A stretch of 35,000 bases of DNA from Eubacterium sp. An11 (GCF_002161065.1 NZ_NFLV01000033.1:1-35000); one strand, 5' to 3'. Shown: positions 22,970 to 32,517, counted from the stretch's first letter. Made by a program: numbers and translations. The notes: generated by a model not told the origin, from the sequence alone.

Positions 22970-23971
22970 ATGAGAAAATGTTTTGTAACAGCGGCATGCC
23001 TGTGCATGCTGGCAATCCCTGTTTACGGCGCAAATGTGGACGCTGCGTCTGTTCCGTGGGATTCTGCGATTGGATTAAATGGAGTTGTTGGAATTGGTTC
23101 AACGATGACGGTGCCAGCGCGTGAATGGCATTATGATGAGGAAACAGGAGATAGTTATTACACTGGTGGCGTAGCTTATTATCAGCTTAATGTTACAGCA
23201 GGCCAAAGCTACTATATTGATTCAAAGGATATTGAAGGCATTGATTTTTACGATTCCACAGGATATTCCAGCTCTGATGAGAATTATTATGCAGTAAAAA
23301 ATGAAACTATCTACATTCGTCTGGATAATTATAGCGAGGAAGAGGCGGCACAGGCTACCGTGAAATCCGGACAGACTTTTACGGGAAACGTAACTAAATC
23401 TGATGGCATGGGCGATAATGTATATTATTATACTCCTTCTCTGTCAGGACAGTACACGTTTAAGATTACATCTTCCGATGAAGATGCAGATCCAAGTCTT
23501 TCCATTGGAATGATGAAGAGAGATTATTTTACCAGCCTGAAATCAAAAGATTGTAAATGGGTATCCAGCTATGGGTATCAGGAAGTAACGGCGAATCTTC
23601 AGGCAGGAATCTGTTATGCGATCAGTGCGGATGTGGAGACATACACTCCGTATACGCTGACTTTGACCCAGAAACCTTCCGTTCCGGTATCCGGCGTGAC
23701 GGCAAAAAAAGCAGTTTCCAAAAAAACCAAGAAAGCAGTGATCACATGGAAGAAGGCTTCTGGTGTGAACGGTTATGAAGTTACCTATTCTTTAAAGAAA
23801 AACTTTAAGAAGGCGAAGACTGTCAATGTTTCTGCGAAAAAAGCGAAAGTGACTTTAAAGAAACTAAAAAAAGGAAGGAAATACTTTGTAAAGATCAGAG
23901 CCTATAAAAATGTGGAGGGTGCCCGTTACTATGGTGCTTACAGCAAGGTTCTTAAAGTAAAGGTAAAATAA
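22970..23971 (+). CDS. Secreted protein with C-terminal Fn3-like domain
   Basis: The 333-residue exported protein has a signal peptide (MRKCFVTAACLCMLAIPVYG, cleavage near residues 20-26). A beta-rich N-terminal domain I do not recognise covers about 30-230, with two weakly similar halves around YYQLNVTAGQSYYI and YYYTPSLSGQYTFKI that recall PPC-type domains. A lysine-rich Fn3-like domain (about 235-333) ends VLKVKVK. AAAGGAGAAG lies just before the ATG. It is followed after 34 bases by a paralogue of the same design, so the two form an operon. There is no LPXTG. A wall-associated role is inferred from export and from the basic tail. Confidence 0.82.
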   Translation: MRKCFVTAACLCMLAIPVYGANVDAASVPWDSAIGLNGVVGIGSTMTVPAREWHYDEETGDSYYTGGVAYYQLNVTAGQSYYIDSKDIEGIDFYDSTGYSSSDENYYAVKNETIYIRLDNYSEEEAAQATVKSGQTFTGNVTKSDGMGDNVYYYTPSLSGQYTFKITSSDEDADPSLSIGMMKRDYFTSLKSKDCKWVSSYGYQEVTANLQAGICYAISADVETYTPYTLTLTQKPSVPVSGVTAKKAVSKKTKKAVITWKKASGVNGYEVTYSLKKNFKKAKTVNVSAKKAKVTLKKLKKGRKYFVKIRAYKNVEGARYYGAYSKVLKVKVK

Positions 23972-24005
23972 TCAGGATGAGAATTTCGCGGGAAAGGAGA
24001 TTATT

Positions 24006-25172
24006 ATGAGAAAATATTTATTTCCAGTTCTTGGAGTGTTATTTTTGGCAGTACTGGCGCCGATGAGTGTGGATGCCAAAAAAGCAGACGATACAAAAGT
24101 AGATTTATATTATTATCAGCCGCCGGAATATGATGTGAATCTTTCAGCGGCAGATATGAACAGCGCGCAGGCAGTTGGCGTTGGCACTTCTGTCAATGTG
24201 GATTTTCGTGTGAATGATTATAAGGTATTTAAATTAGCCATACCGGCAAATCAGATTGTGCGTGTTGACTGGGCAAAGAGTGGAAATAACCAGGGCAATC
24301 CAAGTTGTATATATTATGATGCCAGCGGCAAGAGAGTGGATTACGAGACGGCTTTCGGTTCGGAAAAGGCGGAAACTTACTATATGTTGGCGTACAGTAA
24401 CTCTCCAGTGGTAAGTTCCTTCACTGTAAAGAGCATGATGTTCAGTGACAATGTGACGCAGAAGACCAGCGATGGAACTACTTTTGGATTTGTTCCGACT
24501 GTGACCGGAACCTATTCCTTCAATGTAAAAGATTCTGATTATAAAAATGTCAGCATGTATATTTCCGGTGAGTACAAAGATTATAAGACTACAGAAGGCA
24601 AATATACATATACCGTATCGGCAACTTTGACGGCGGGAAAATTCTATAAGCTGCAAGTCTACAGCCATGGCAAATACACCTTAACCCTCACCAAATCTGC
24701 CGCAGCGGACGCCGTAGCCAACCAGATCGCAGCCATCGGTGCAGCGACCACCAGCAACGGCAGCACCATCGATGCAGCGCGGGCAGCGTTTAACGCACTG
24801 TCTTCGGCTGAGCAGAAAGTGGTTTCCAATGCGTCCACGCTGACAGCACTGGAGAGTCAGTATGCAAATCTGACCAAACCGTCTGTTGCCAAGGTAAAGA
24901 TCAAAAAAGTGAAAGCTGCAAAGAAGGGCAAAAAAGCGACTGTAACCTGGAAGAGGGTTTCCGGTGCAGCGGGATATCAGGTAACGTATTCCTTAAAGAA
25001 GAAGTTCAAAAATGCCAAGACCATTACAGTTTCTGCCAGCAAGGCAAAAACTGTGCTGAAAAAGCTGAAAAAGAACAAAAAATACTATGTTAAGGTCCGC
25101 GCATTTAAGACCTATCGTGGACAGACTTATTATGGAAATTATAGTAAGGTGAAAAAAGTTACGATCAAATAG
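24006..25172 (+). CDS. Secreted protein with helical linker and C-terminal Fn3-like domain
   Basis: The 388-residue exported protein (MRKYLFPVLGVLFLAVLAPMS core, cleavage near VDA-KKA, residue 24) shares its plan with the preceding gene: beta-rich N-terminal region and a lysine-rich Fn3-like C-terminal domain (about 297-388, GYQVTYSLKKKFKNAKTI, ending KKVTIK). The Fn3 domains of the pair are clearly homologous. Between the parts is a short Ala-rich helical module (about 232-294, IDAARAAFNALSSAEQKVV) of a type frequent in Firmicute surface proteins. AAAGGAG precedes the ATG. Codon use in the helical module is more GC-rich than around it, suggesting it was acquired as a unit. Function is otherwise unknown. 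Confidence 0.82.
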   Translation: MRKYLFPVLGVLFLAVLAPMSVDAKKADDTKVDLYYYQPPEYDVNLSAADMNSAQAVGVGTSVNVDFRVNDYKVFKLAIPANQIVRVDWAKSGNNQGNPSCIYYDASGKRVDYETAFGSEKAETYYMLAYSNSPVVSSFTVKSMMFSDNVTQKTSDGTTFGFVPTVTGTYSFNVKDSDYKNVSMYISGEYKDYKTTEGKYTYTVSATLTAGKFYKLQVYSHGKYTLTLTKSAAADAVANQIAAIGAATTSNGSTIDAARAAFNALSSAEQKVVSNASTLTALESQYANLTKPSVAKVKIKKVKAAKKGKKATVTWKRVSGAAGYQVTYSLKKKFKNAKTITVSASKAKTVLKKLKKNKKYYVKVRAFKTYRGQTYYGNYSKVKKVTIK

Positions 25173-25234
25173 GTCAAAACAGAAAAATGTAATTTGTGAA
25201 ACCATCATAGATAAAGAAAAGCCATAGCCAGGGA

Positions 25235-25277
25235 CTCCCGGACTGACGCGTGAACATCTGCGCAGTCCGGGAGCCTT
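25235..25277 (+). terminator. Terminator-like hairpin after the Fn3-tailed pair
   Basis: CTCCCGGACTG (25235-25245) pairs perfectly with CAGTCCGGGAG (25263-25273). The tail, CCTTTCG, is weak, so termination may be inefficient. It separates the surface genes from the rel promoter. Confidence 0.55.
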
Positions 25278-25361
25278 TCGTATATGGAAAATGTACAGAG
25301 AAGACGGGAAGACGCGGTGTTTTTTGTATGGCATAAATCGCCGGGGGAATTTTCCCGACTC

Positions 25362-25390
25362 TTGCATAATGTGATAATTTGGTGTACAAT
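25362..25390 (+). promoter_or_regulatory. Promoter for the rel operon
   Basis: TTGCAT (25362-25367), 17 bases, TACAAT (25385-25390), about 40 bases before the rel ATG. Confidence 0.6.
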
Positions 25391-25430
25391 TAATTCTAAT
25401 TTTAGACTAAGAGAAGTGTGGTGAGAAAGT

Positions 25431-27710
25431 ATGGATGCCCAGAAACAAAGAGTAAACAGAATGCAGAAAGAAATTAGCCAGCCAAAAGATTTTACGGACC
25501 CGGAAGTGCTTCATGACCGGTTGATAAAGGCAATTCGGCAGTATCACCCTTCGACGGATCTTTCCATGATTGAAAAGGCCTATCATCTGGCCTGTAAGGC
25601 CCATGAGGGACAAAAGAGAAAGTCAGGGGAACCTTATATCATCCATCCTTTATGTGTGGGGATTATTCTGGCGGAACTGGAGCTTGATAAAGAGACCATT
25701 GTCGCCGGAATTCTGCACGATGTGGTGGAGGATACGGAGTACACACTGGAAGATATCACCCGGGAGTTCAATGAGGAGGTAGCACTCCTGGTGGACGGGG
25801 TGACCAAGCTTGGTCAGTTGTCCTATTCCCATGATAAGATGGATATCCAGGCGGAGAATTTAAGAAAGATGTTCCTGGCCATGGCAAAAGATATCCGGGT
25901 GATTCTGATCAAGCTGGCGGACCGTCTGCACAACATGCGGACACTTCAGTATATGAAGCCGGAGAAACAGAAGGAAAAAGCACGGGAGACCATGGATATT
26001 TACGCGCCGATTGCCCATCGTCTGGGCATTTCCAAGATTAAGACAGAGCTGGATGATCTGTCTTTGAAATATCTGGAGCCGGAGATTTACGCGGAACTGG
26101 AGGAGAAGCTCAATTCCAATAAAGAAGAGAGACAGGCGTTTATTGATTCCATCATCAAAGAAGTGCGAAAACATATCGAGGAAGCGGGCATCCGGGCGGA
26201 AGTTGACGGAAGAGTCAAACATCTTTTCAGCATTTATAAAAAGATGCGCAACCAGCATAAGACTCTCGATCAGATTTATGATATTTTTGCGGTTCGTATC
26301 AAAGTAGAGACCGTAAGAGACTGTTATGCAGCTCTGGGCGTGATCCACGAAATGTACAAACCGATTCCGGGACGGTTTAAGGATTACATTGCCATGCCGA
26401 AGGAGAACATGTATCAGTCGCTTCACACCACACTTATCGGATCTTCAGGAACTCCTTTTGAAATTCAGATACGGACATTTGAAATGCACCGCACTGCGGA
26501 GTACGGTATTGCAGCCCACTGGAAATACAAAGAAGGCGGCGGCAGTATTAATAAAGAAGAAGAGAAGCTCAGCTGGCTGAGACAGATTCTTGAGTGGCAG
26601 CAGGACATGTCCGATAACAAAGAGTTTCTGGCAATGCTCAAGACAGATTTGGATCTGTTTGCCGAGCAGGTATATTGCTTCACTCCGCGGGGAGATGTGA
26701 AGACCCTGCCGGCAGGTTCCGTGCCGATTGATTTTGCCTACATGATACACACGGCTGTGGGGAATAAGATGGTGGGCGCCAGAGTCAACGGACGGCAGGT
26801 ACCGATCGATTACAAGATTCAGAACGGCGACCGGGTGGAGATCATCACATCCCAGAATTCCAAGGGCCCGAGCCGTGACTGGCTGGCCATCGTGAAAAGT
26901 TCACAGGCCAAAACAAAGATTAACCAGTGGTTTAAGACACAGTTTAAAGAAGAAAATATTTTAAAAGGCCGTGAGCTGATTGATAAATACAGCAAGGCCA
27001 GAGGAATCACTTTAAGTGATTATATGAAGCCTGAATTCCAGAAAAAATGTATGCAGAAATACGGTTTAAAGACCTGGGATTCGGTGCTGGCAGCTGTGGG
27101 ACACGGCGGTTTGAAAGAAGGCCAGGTTGTCAACAAGCTGGTGGAAGAGTACGAAAAAGTACACAAGAAGCAGATGACTGATCAGGAAGCCCTCATGGAA
27201 CTTTCTGAGAAGAGTAAGACAGAGAAGAAGCCAACAAAGGTTCGCAAGAGATCCGGCATTACTGTGAAAGGTATCCATGATCTCTCGGTTCGTTTTTCCA
27301 AATGCTGCAGTCCGGTGCCGGGCGACGAGATCATCGGTTTTGTCACCCGGGGAAGAGGAATTTCCATTCACAGGACAGACTGCGTCAACATTTTATGTAT
27401 GCCGGAAAGCGATCGTTCCAGGCTCATTGACGCGGAGTGGGAAGTGGATGCCGTTGAGAAAAGCGGAGAACTCTATCTCACGGAAATATGCCTGTATGCC
27501 CATAACCGGACGGGGATTCTTCTGGACATTTCCAAGATATTTATGGAGCTCAAAGTAGATCTCAAGTCGGTGAATATCAAGACCAGCAAACAGGGACTGG
27601 CGACGATTTCGCTTTCCTTTGAGATCAGCGGAATTGAGGAGCTGAATCACATTATCAAGAAACTGCGAAATGTGGAGAGTGTTATTGATATTGAGAGAAA
27701 CGCCGGCTGA
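25431..27710 (+). CDS. relA: Bifunctional (p)ppGpp synthetase/hydrolase
   Basis: The Rel/SpoT enzyme makes and degrades (p)ppGpp, the stringent-response alarmone. At 759 residues it has the full family layout. The N-terminal hydrolase domain has the HD motif H96-D97 (GILHDVVEDT). The synthetase domain has RFKDYIAMPKENMYQSLHT and EIQIRTFEMHRTAEYGIAAHW. The TGS domain starts at VYCFTPRGDV. A cysteine-containing region (FSKCCSPVPGDEIIGF) and a C-terminal ACT domain complete it. With both catalytic domains intact it should be bifunctional, as expected for a single Firmicute Rel. The ribosome site is modest (GGTGAG); an internal ATG at codon 11 is an alternative. It heads a likely operon of five genes ending at the aspS terminator. 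Confidence 0.97.
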   Translation: MDAQKQRVNRMQKEISQPKDFTDPEVLHDRLIKAIRQYHPSTDLSMIEKAYHLACKAHEGQKRKSGEPYIIHPLCVGIILAELELDKETIVAGILHDVVEDTEYTLEDITREFNEEVALLVDGVTKLGQLSYSHDKMDIQAENLRKMFLAMAKDIRVILIKLADRLHNMRTLQYMKPEKQKEKARETMDIYAPIAHRLGISKIKTELDDLSLKYLEPEIYAELEEKLNSNKEERQAFIDSIIKEVRKHIEEAGIRAEVDGRVKHLFSIYKKMRNQHKTLDQIYDIFAVRIKVETVRDCYAALGVIHEMYKPIPGRFKDYIAMPKENMYQSLHTTLIGSSGTPFEIQIRTFEMHRTAEYGIAAHWKYKEGGGSINKEEEKLSWLRQILEWQQDMSDNKEFLAMLKTDLDLFAEQVYCFTPRGDVKTLPAGSVPIDFAYMIHTAVGNKMVGARVNGRQVPIDYKIQNGDRVEIITSQNSKGPSRDWLAIVKSSQAKTKINQWFKTQFKEENILKGRELIDKYSKARGITLSDYMKPEFQKKCMQKYGLKTWDSVLAAVGHGGLKEGQVVNKLVEEYEKVHKKQMTDQEALMELSEKSKTEKKPTKVRKRSGITVKGIHDLSVRFSKCCSPVPGDEIIGFVTRGRGISIHRTDCVNILCMPESDRSRLIDAEWEVDAVEKSGELYLTEICLYAHNRTGILLDISKIFMELKVDLKSVNIKTSKQGLATISLSFEISGIEELNHIIKKLRNVESVIDIERNAG

Positions 27711-27792
27711 TAGGAGGCGGGCGTTTCCGGTAAAAATATGACAGCGACAGTAAAAAGTATTACAGATTAAGAAAATTATGGAGGAAAGACCA

Positions 27793-28443
27793 TTGGGTGA
27801 ATTAAAAATAGCATGTGCCCAGCTGGGGCCCATTGATACCAATACTTACATTTTGATGGACGATGAGATTAAAGAAGCGGTGATCATCGATCCGGCAGGA
27901 AGTCCGGAAGAGCTGATCCGCTTTCTGGAGGATAACGAGTACACTCTGGACGGAGTGCTTCTGACCCACGGACATCATGACCATATCGGCGGGCTTCAGG
28001 GACTGAGAGACCACTATGATCCATGGAAACTGCGGGTCTATGCCGCAAAACCGGAACAGGAAGTGCTCATGGTCAAGGATTATAATTTAAGTCCGATGTT
28101 TGGCGGAGAGGGATACACCACCCACGCCAATATGATGATTAATGATAAGCAGATTTTTGAAGTGACTTCCAAACACAAATGTCAGTGCCTGTACACACCG
28201 GGCCATACCCTTGGAAGCTGCTGTTACTATTTTGCGGAAGAAGGATGGCTGTTTTCCGGCGACACTCTCTTTGCCGGCAGTGTGGGACGGACAGATTTCC
28301 CGACGGGAGACGCGCAGACTCTGCTGAAGTCCCTCAACAAGACTGTCATGGCTCTTCCGGATCAGGTGGTAGTATTCCCGGGACACGGACCGTCCACTAC
28401 CATCGGAGAAGAAAGAGCCACCAACCCATTTGTGGAAAGATAG
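27793..28443 (+). CDS. MBL-fold metallo-hydrolase (glyoxalase II-like)
   Basis: The 216-residue cytoplasmic metallo-beta-lactamase-fold enzyme carries the metal site HxHxDH at H59, H61, D63, H64 (THGHHDHIGG), then CLYTPGHTLGS, LFSGDTLFAGSVGRTD and VFPGHGPSTTIGEE, the order seen in hydroxyacylglutathione hydrolase-like proteins. I start at the TTG at 27793 because GGAGG (27781-27785 region) lies about eight bases before it; the ATG at 27778 overlaps that site and has none of its own. The gene commonly sits between rel and hemZ in Clostridia. The physiological substrate is unknown. It ends five bases before hemZ. Confidence 0.88.
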   Translation: MGELKIACAQLGPIDTNTYILMDDEIKEAVIIDPAGSPEELIRFLEDNEYTLDGVLLTHGHHDHIGGLQGLRDHYDPWKLRVYAAKPEQEVLMVKDYNLSPMFGGEGYTTHANMMINDKQIFEVTSKHKCQCLYTPGHTLGSCCYYFAEEGWLFSGDTLFAGSVGRTDFPTGDAQTLLKSLNKTVMALPDQVVVFPGHGPSTTIGEERATNPFVER

Positions 28444-28447
28444 ACCG

Positions 28448-29980
28448 ATGATATATTTGTACCAGAATGATAAAGAATATGATTATGATGTGAGGGCGAT
28501 TGCGCTGGCTTTTTATGAGCGGGAAAAGATCATTGCCGTGTCGGAGTCAGAGTTTGCCAGATTGTCCGCCGGGGAACAAGGAGAGGAAAATATACGTTTT
28601 CTCTCCCTGATTTATGAAGAGAATAAGATCACAGGACGCTTATTTGACAAAACGGAAGCCGATGCCCGACAGACTGTCTGCTGCGATTACCATGATCATG
28701 AACACTGTAGAAATGAGGTCTGCCGTTTCCTGTATCGCCTTTTTTCAGAATTTACAGGGCGGACCCTGCCCTGGGGAATGCTGACGGGAATCCGTCCGAC
28801 CAAAATCGTCATGAAATGGATGGAAGAGCTGGAAGCGGCAGAGGGTGTTGCGCCGGAACAGAAGCGGCACAGCGGGCAGGATGTGAAAATGCCGGAAACT
28901 GTCAGGGCCTCTCTGGAAAAAAGATTTTCGGAAGCGTATCTGGCAGATGACCAGAAGGCTCGTCTGTGCGTGCAGGTGGCGTCCCGGGAAAAGGCATTTC
29001 TGGACGCGCATCCTTATGAGGAAGAGTACAGTCTGTATATTGGCATTCCGTTTTGCCCTACTACCTGTCTGTACTGCTCTTTTGCGTCTTTTCCGGTATC
29101 AAAGTTCGGAGACCGCATGGAAGGTTATATGCAGGCCCTTGGCCGGGAACTGGAATTTGTGTCAGAGGCCTATGCCTGTAAGAAGCTGACTTCTATTTAT
29201 GTGGGCGGAGGAACGCCGACTGCCCTCAGTGAAGAATATTTAAAAGTGCTCATGGAGCAGATCCATCGTCTCTTTCCGGTGGAAAAAGCCAGGGAGTTTA
29301 CGGTGGAAGCGGGCCGTCCGGACAGCGTCACCAGAGAAAAACTGCAGACGCTGTATGACGCCGGGGTCGGCAGGATCAGCATTAATCCACAGACCATGCA
29401 TCAGGAGACTCTTGATCTGATCGGAAGAAATCACACGGTGGAGCAGGTAAAAGAGGCCTTTTACATGGCGAGAGAAACTGGATTTACCAACATCAATATG
29501 GATATGATCACAGGACTGCCGGGGGAAGATATTTCCCATGTTCACGGAACACTGGAGGAGATTTTTAAAATGAAACCGGAGAGCCTGACGGTACATTCAT
29601 TGGCCATAAAACGTGCGGCCCATCTTAACATGGAGATGGATAAGTATCAGAGCCTTGTGAAGGGCAGCACCAACGAAATGCTTTGTGCTGTGGACGAATA
29701 CTGCGGCAAAATGGGAATGCTCCCTTATTATATGTACCGGCAGAAAAATATTCCTGGCAACCTGGAAAACATCGGATATAGTATCCCGGGCAAAGAATGT
29801 TTGTATAACATATTGATTATGGAAGAAAAACAGGATATTATATCCTGCGGGGCAGGTGCCTCGACCAAGTATGTGTTTCCGGAGGAGAACCGGATTGAGC
29901 GCACAGAAAATGTAAAGAATATTGACCATTATGTGAATCGTATTGATGAAATGATTGAAAGAAAGAAAAAGTATCTGTAG
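28448..29980 (+). CDS. hemZ: HemZ-type coproporphyrinogen dehydrogenase-like radical SAM protein
   Basis: The 510-residue radical SAM protein is of the HemN/HemZ family, annotated as oxygen-independent coproporphyrinogen III oxidase in heme synthesis. The iron-sulfur motif is C203-C207-C210 (PFCPTTCLYC), preceded by YIGI, and followed by the SAM-binding YVGGGTPTAL. The N-terminal 190 residues are the HemZ-specific extension. I start at 28448, four bases after the MBL gene stop; an in-frame ATG at 28430 lies inside that gene. Many gut Clostridia keep hemZ without a full heme pathway, so the real reaction may differ (heme chaperone or unknown radical chemistry). Confidence 0.9.
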   Translation: MIYLYQNDKEYDYDVRAIALAFYEREKIIAVSESEFARLSAGEQGEENIRFLSLIYEENKITGRLFDKTEADARQTVCCDYHDHEHCRNEVCRFLYRLFSEFTGRTLPWGMLTGIRPTKIVMKWMEELEAAEGVAPEQKRHSGQDVKMPETVRASLEKRFSEAYLADDQKARLCVQVASREKAFLDAHPYEEEYSLYIGIPFCPTTCLYCSFASFPVSKFGDRMEGYMQALGRELEFVSEAYACKKLTSIYVGGGTPTALSEEYLKVLMEQIHRLFPVEKAREFTVEAGRPDSVTREKLQTLYDAGVGRISINPQTMHQETLDLIGRNHTVEQVKEAFYMARETGFTNINMDMITGLPGEDISHVHGTLEEIFKMKPESLTVHSLAIKRAAHLNMEMDKYQSLVKGSTNEMLCAVDEYCGKMGMLPYYMYRQKNIPGNLENIGYSIPGKECLYNILIMEEKQDIISCGAGASTKYVFPEENRIERTENVKNIDHYVNRIDEMIERKKKYL

Positions 29981-30013
29981 AATCAGAGGATTTACGAAGA
30001 AGAGGAAAAGAGA

Positions 30014-30607
30014 ATGGCATATACTTATGGAGTCCATGACCTGGAGACACCAATCCAGGACTCCCTGGGAGAAGCGATTCTCCATGGGATTGTGGTCAGT
30101 AATCTGGCCTATTTCGTAGGAAAGGAAATGGATTTACCGGAAGAAAAATGTCACAATCTTGCGGTGGCAGGTATGGTTCACGACATCGGAAAGCTGCGGC
30201 TTCGTTCCTACGTTTATGAAGAAAAGGGAGCTAAATTAAATATCGACGAGCTCAGATATGTGAGACTTCATCCCACGCTGGGATATGCGATCCTGAAAGA
30301 ACACGGGTATGAAGAAGAAGTTTTGACAGCGGTCCTTTATCATCATGAGAATGCCGATGGAAGCGGGTATCCCAATAATCTGAAAAAAGATGATATTCCG
30401 CTGAGCGCTCGTATCCTGCGGGTGTGTGATGCCTTTGGCGCGCTGATTGCCAACCGGGCGTACCGCAGTGCGTTTGATATTGAGACAGCGCTGACAATTA
30501 TGATTGAAGAAGTTAAAAATTTTGATATGCGAGTATTTTTAGCTTTTCAAAAAGTAACCCAGTCTGACAATATGAAAGAAATGCTGGCCAGTCTGGGAAT
30601 ACAGTAA
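30014..30607 (+). CDS. Stand-alone HD-GYP domain protein, likely cyclic-di-GMP phosphodiesterase
   Basis: The 197-residue protein is essentially one HD-GYP domain: H56-D57 in GMVHDIGKL and the full signature HHENADGSGYP (110-120), which marks cyclic-di-nucleotide phosphodiesterases. There is no receiver, PAS or membrane domain, so input must come from elsewhere. It lies 33 bases after hemZ and 20 before aspS, clearly inside the operon, in the place where hisS is usual in related clusters. GAAGAAGAGGAAAAG precedes the start. An HD phosphohydrolase acting on another nucleotide is the alternative. Confidence 0.87.
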   Translation: MAYTYGVHDLETPIQDSLGEAILHGIVVSNLAYFVGKEMDLPEEKCHNLAVAGMVHDIGKLRLRSYVYEEKGAKLNIDELRYVRLHPTLGYAILKEHGYEEEVLTAVLYHHENADGSGYPNNLKKDDIPLSARILRVCDAFGALIANRAYRSAFDIETALTIMIEEVKNFDMRVFLAFQKVTQSDNMKEMLASLGIQ

Positions 30608-30627
30608 TACAGGAGGAAATAATAATT

Positions 30628-32427
30628 ATGGCTGAGTCAATGAAAGGCCTGAAAAGAACCCATCGCTGTACGGAGGTGACCAGTGCCGATATTGGCAGGA
30701 CTGTAACTCTGATGGGATGGGTGCAGAAAAGAAGAAATCTGGGAAGTCTGATTTTTGTGGATTTGAGAGACAGAAGCGGACTGATGCAGTTATATTTTGA
30801 GGAAGAGACCATTGGGGCGGAAGGATTTGCCAAAGCAGGAAGCCTGCGTTCCGAGTTTGTCATCGCGGTCACGGGAACCGTGGAGAAGAGGAGCGGTGCG
30901 GTCAATGAGTCTCTGAAGACCGGAGAGCTGGAGATCAAGGTGACAGATCTTCGTATTCTGTCCGAATCACAGACGCCTCCGTTCCCAATTGACGCGGATA
31001 TCACGGTGAAAGATGAACTGCGTCTCAAATACCGTTATCTGGATCTGCGCAGACCGAATATCCAGAAGAATTTGATGATGCGCAGCAAAATCGCCATGCT
31101 CACCAGACAGTTCCTGGCTGAGGAAGGATTTTTGGAGATTGAGACACCGATGCTCACGAAGAGTACGCCGGAAGGCGCCAGAGATTATCTGGTTCCAAGC
31201 CGGATTCATCCGGGATGTTTTTATGCTCTGCCGCAGTCTCCACAGCTTTTCAAACAGCTTCTTATGGTATCGGGCTACGACCGTTATTTCCAGCTGGCAA
31301 AATGTTTCCGGGATGAAGACCTTCGTGCCGACCGTCAGCCGGAGTTTACACAGATTGATATGGAGCTGTCCTTTGTGGATGTGGATGATGTTATTGATGT
31401 CAATGAACGTCTTCTGGCATTTTTGTTTAAGAAATGTCTTGATGTGGATGTAAAACTGCCAATCCAGCGGATGACCTGGCAGGAGGCCATGGACCGCTTT
31501 GGTTCCGATAAGCCGGATCTTCGGTTCGGTATGGAGATTATGGATGTATCTGAATTGGTAAAAGACTGTGGTTTTGGTGTATTTTCCGGCGCAGTGGCAG
31601 ACGGCGGCGTAGTTCGTGCAGTCTGCGCGGAAGGTCTTGGCGATGTGTCCAGCAAAAAAATGAAAAATATCGAAAAGACAGCGAAAGATTACGGCGCAAA
31701 AGGTCTGGCGTATATTCAGCTGAAATCTGACGGAACCATGAAGTGCCCGTTTGCCAAATTCCTGTCGGAGGAAGAACTGCAGAAGCTCATCGAGGCAGTG
31801 GGCGCAAAGCAGGGTGATCTGGTTGTCTTTGCCGCAGATAAGTTTAAAGTGGTCTGTGATGTCCTGGGAGCTCTCCGTCTTAAATTTGCCGATGAGCTGA
31901 ATCTTTTGGATAAATCAGATTACAGGTTTGTGTGGGTTACAGAGTTCCCTCTGCTGGAATGGTCCGAAGAGCAGGGAAGATACACGGCTATGCATCATCC
32001 GTTTACCATGCCGATGGAGGAAGATCTGGAATTGATTGATACGGAACCGGGCAAGGTGAGAGCGAAAGCTTATGATATCGTGTTAAACGGAACAGAGCTC
32101 GGAGGAGGAAGTGTCAGAATTCACCAGGATGACATTCAGGAGAAAATGTTTGAATGTCTGGGCTTTACGAAAGAACAGGCTCATGAGAGATTTGGATTCC
32201 TTCTGGAAGCGTTTAAATACGGAGTGCCGCCTCACGCAGGACTGGCCTACGGTCTGGATCGTCTTGTGATGCTGATGGCAGGGGAAGATTCCATCCGTGA
32301 CGTGATAGCTTTCCCGAAAGTAAAAGATGCTTCCTGTCTCATGACGAATGCTCCGGATGTGGTGGATGATAAACAGCTGGAAGAACTGCATATTGCGGTG
32401 ACAGAAGAAAAGGAAGAGGCAGAATAA
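30628..32427 (+). CDS. aspS: Aspartate-tRNA ligase
   Basis: This class II synthetase charges tRNA-Asp. The 599-residue length and layout are of the bacterial type: an N-terminal OB-fold anticodon-binding domain (about 10-105, VTLMGWVQKRRNLGSLIFVDLRD), motif 2 (CFRDEDLRADRQPEFTQID), the bacterial GAD insertion, and motif 3 (AYGLDRLVMLMAG). AGGAGG stands before the ATG. It is last in the rel operon, ending at a strong terminator. Whether it is discriminating or also charges tRNA-Asn cannot be told from sequence by eye. Confidence 0.97.
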   Translation: MAESMKGLKRTHRCTEVTSADIGRTVTLMGWVQKRRNLGSLIFVDLRDRSGLMQLYFEEETIGAEGFAKAGSLRSEFVIAVTGTVEKRSGAVNESLKTGELEIKVTDLRILSESQTPPFPIDADITVKDELRLKYRYLDLRRPNIQKNLMMRSKIAMLTRQFLAEEGFLEIETPMLTKSTPEGARDYLVPSRIHPGCFYALPQSPQLFKQLLMVSGYDRYFQLAKCFRDEDLRADRQPEFTQIDMELSFVDVDDVIDVNERLLAFLFKKCLDVDVKLPIQRMTWQEAMDRFGSDKPDLRFGMEIMDVSELVKDCGFGVFSGAVADGGVVRAVCAEGLGDVSSKKMKNIEKTAKDYGAKGLAYIQLKSDGTMKCPFAKFLSEEELQKLIEAVGAKQGDLVVFAADKFKVVCDVLGALRLKFADELNLLDKSDYRFVWVTEFPLLEWSEEQGRYTAMHHPFTMPMEEDLELIDTEPGKVRAKAYDIVLNGTELGGGSVRIHQDDIQEKMFECLGFTKEQAHERFGFLLEAFKYGVPPHAGLAYGLDRLVMLMAGEDSIRDVIAFPKVKDASCLMTNAPDVVDDKQLEELHIAVTEEKEEAE

Positions 32428-32471
32428 GAGGGATCCCCGATATAATTCTGTTTATTTTGTGAAGTTTGAAA

Positions 32472-32517
32472 GACGGCTTTTATTTCAGTCAGAGGGAATA
32501 AAAGCCGTCCTTTTTTT
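32472..32517 (+). terminator. Terminator of the rel-aspS operon
   Basis: GACGGCTTTTATT (32472-32484) pairs perfectly with AATAAAAGCCGTC (32497-32509), followed by C and seven T. Confidence 0.9.
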
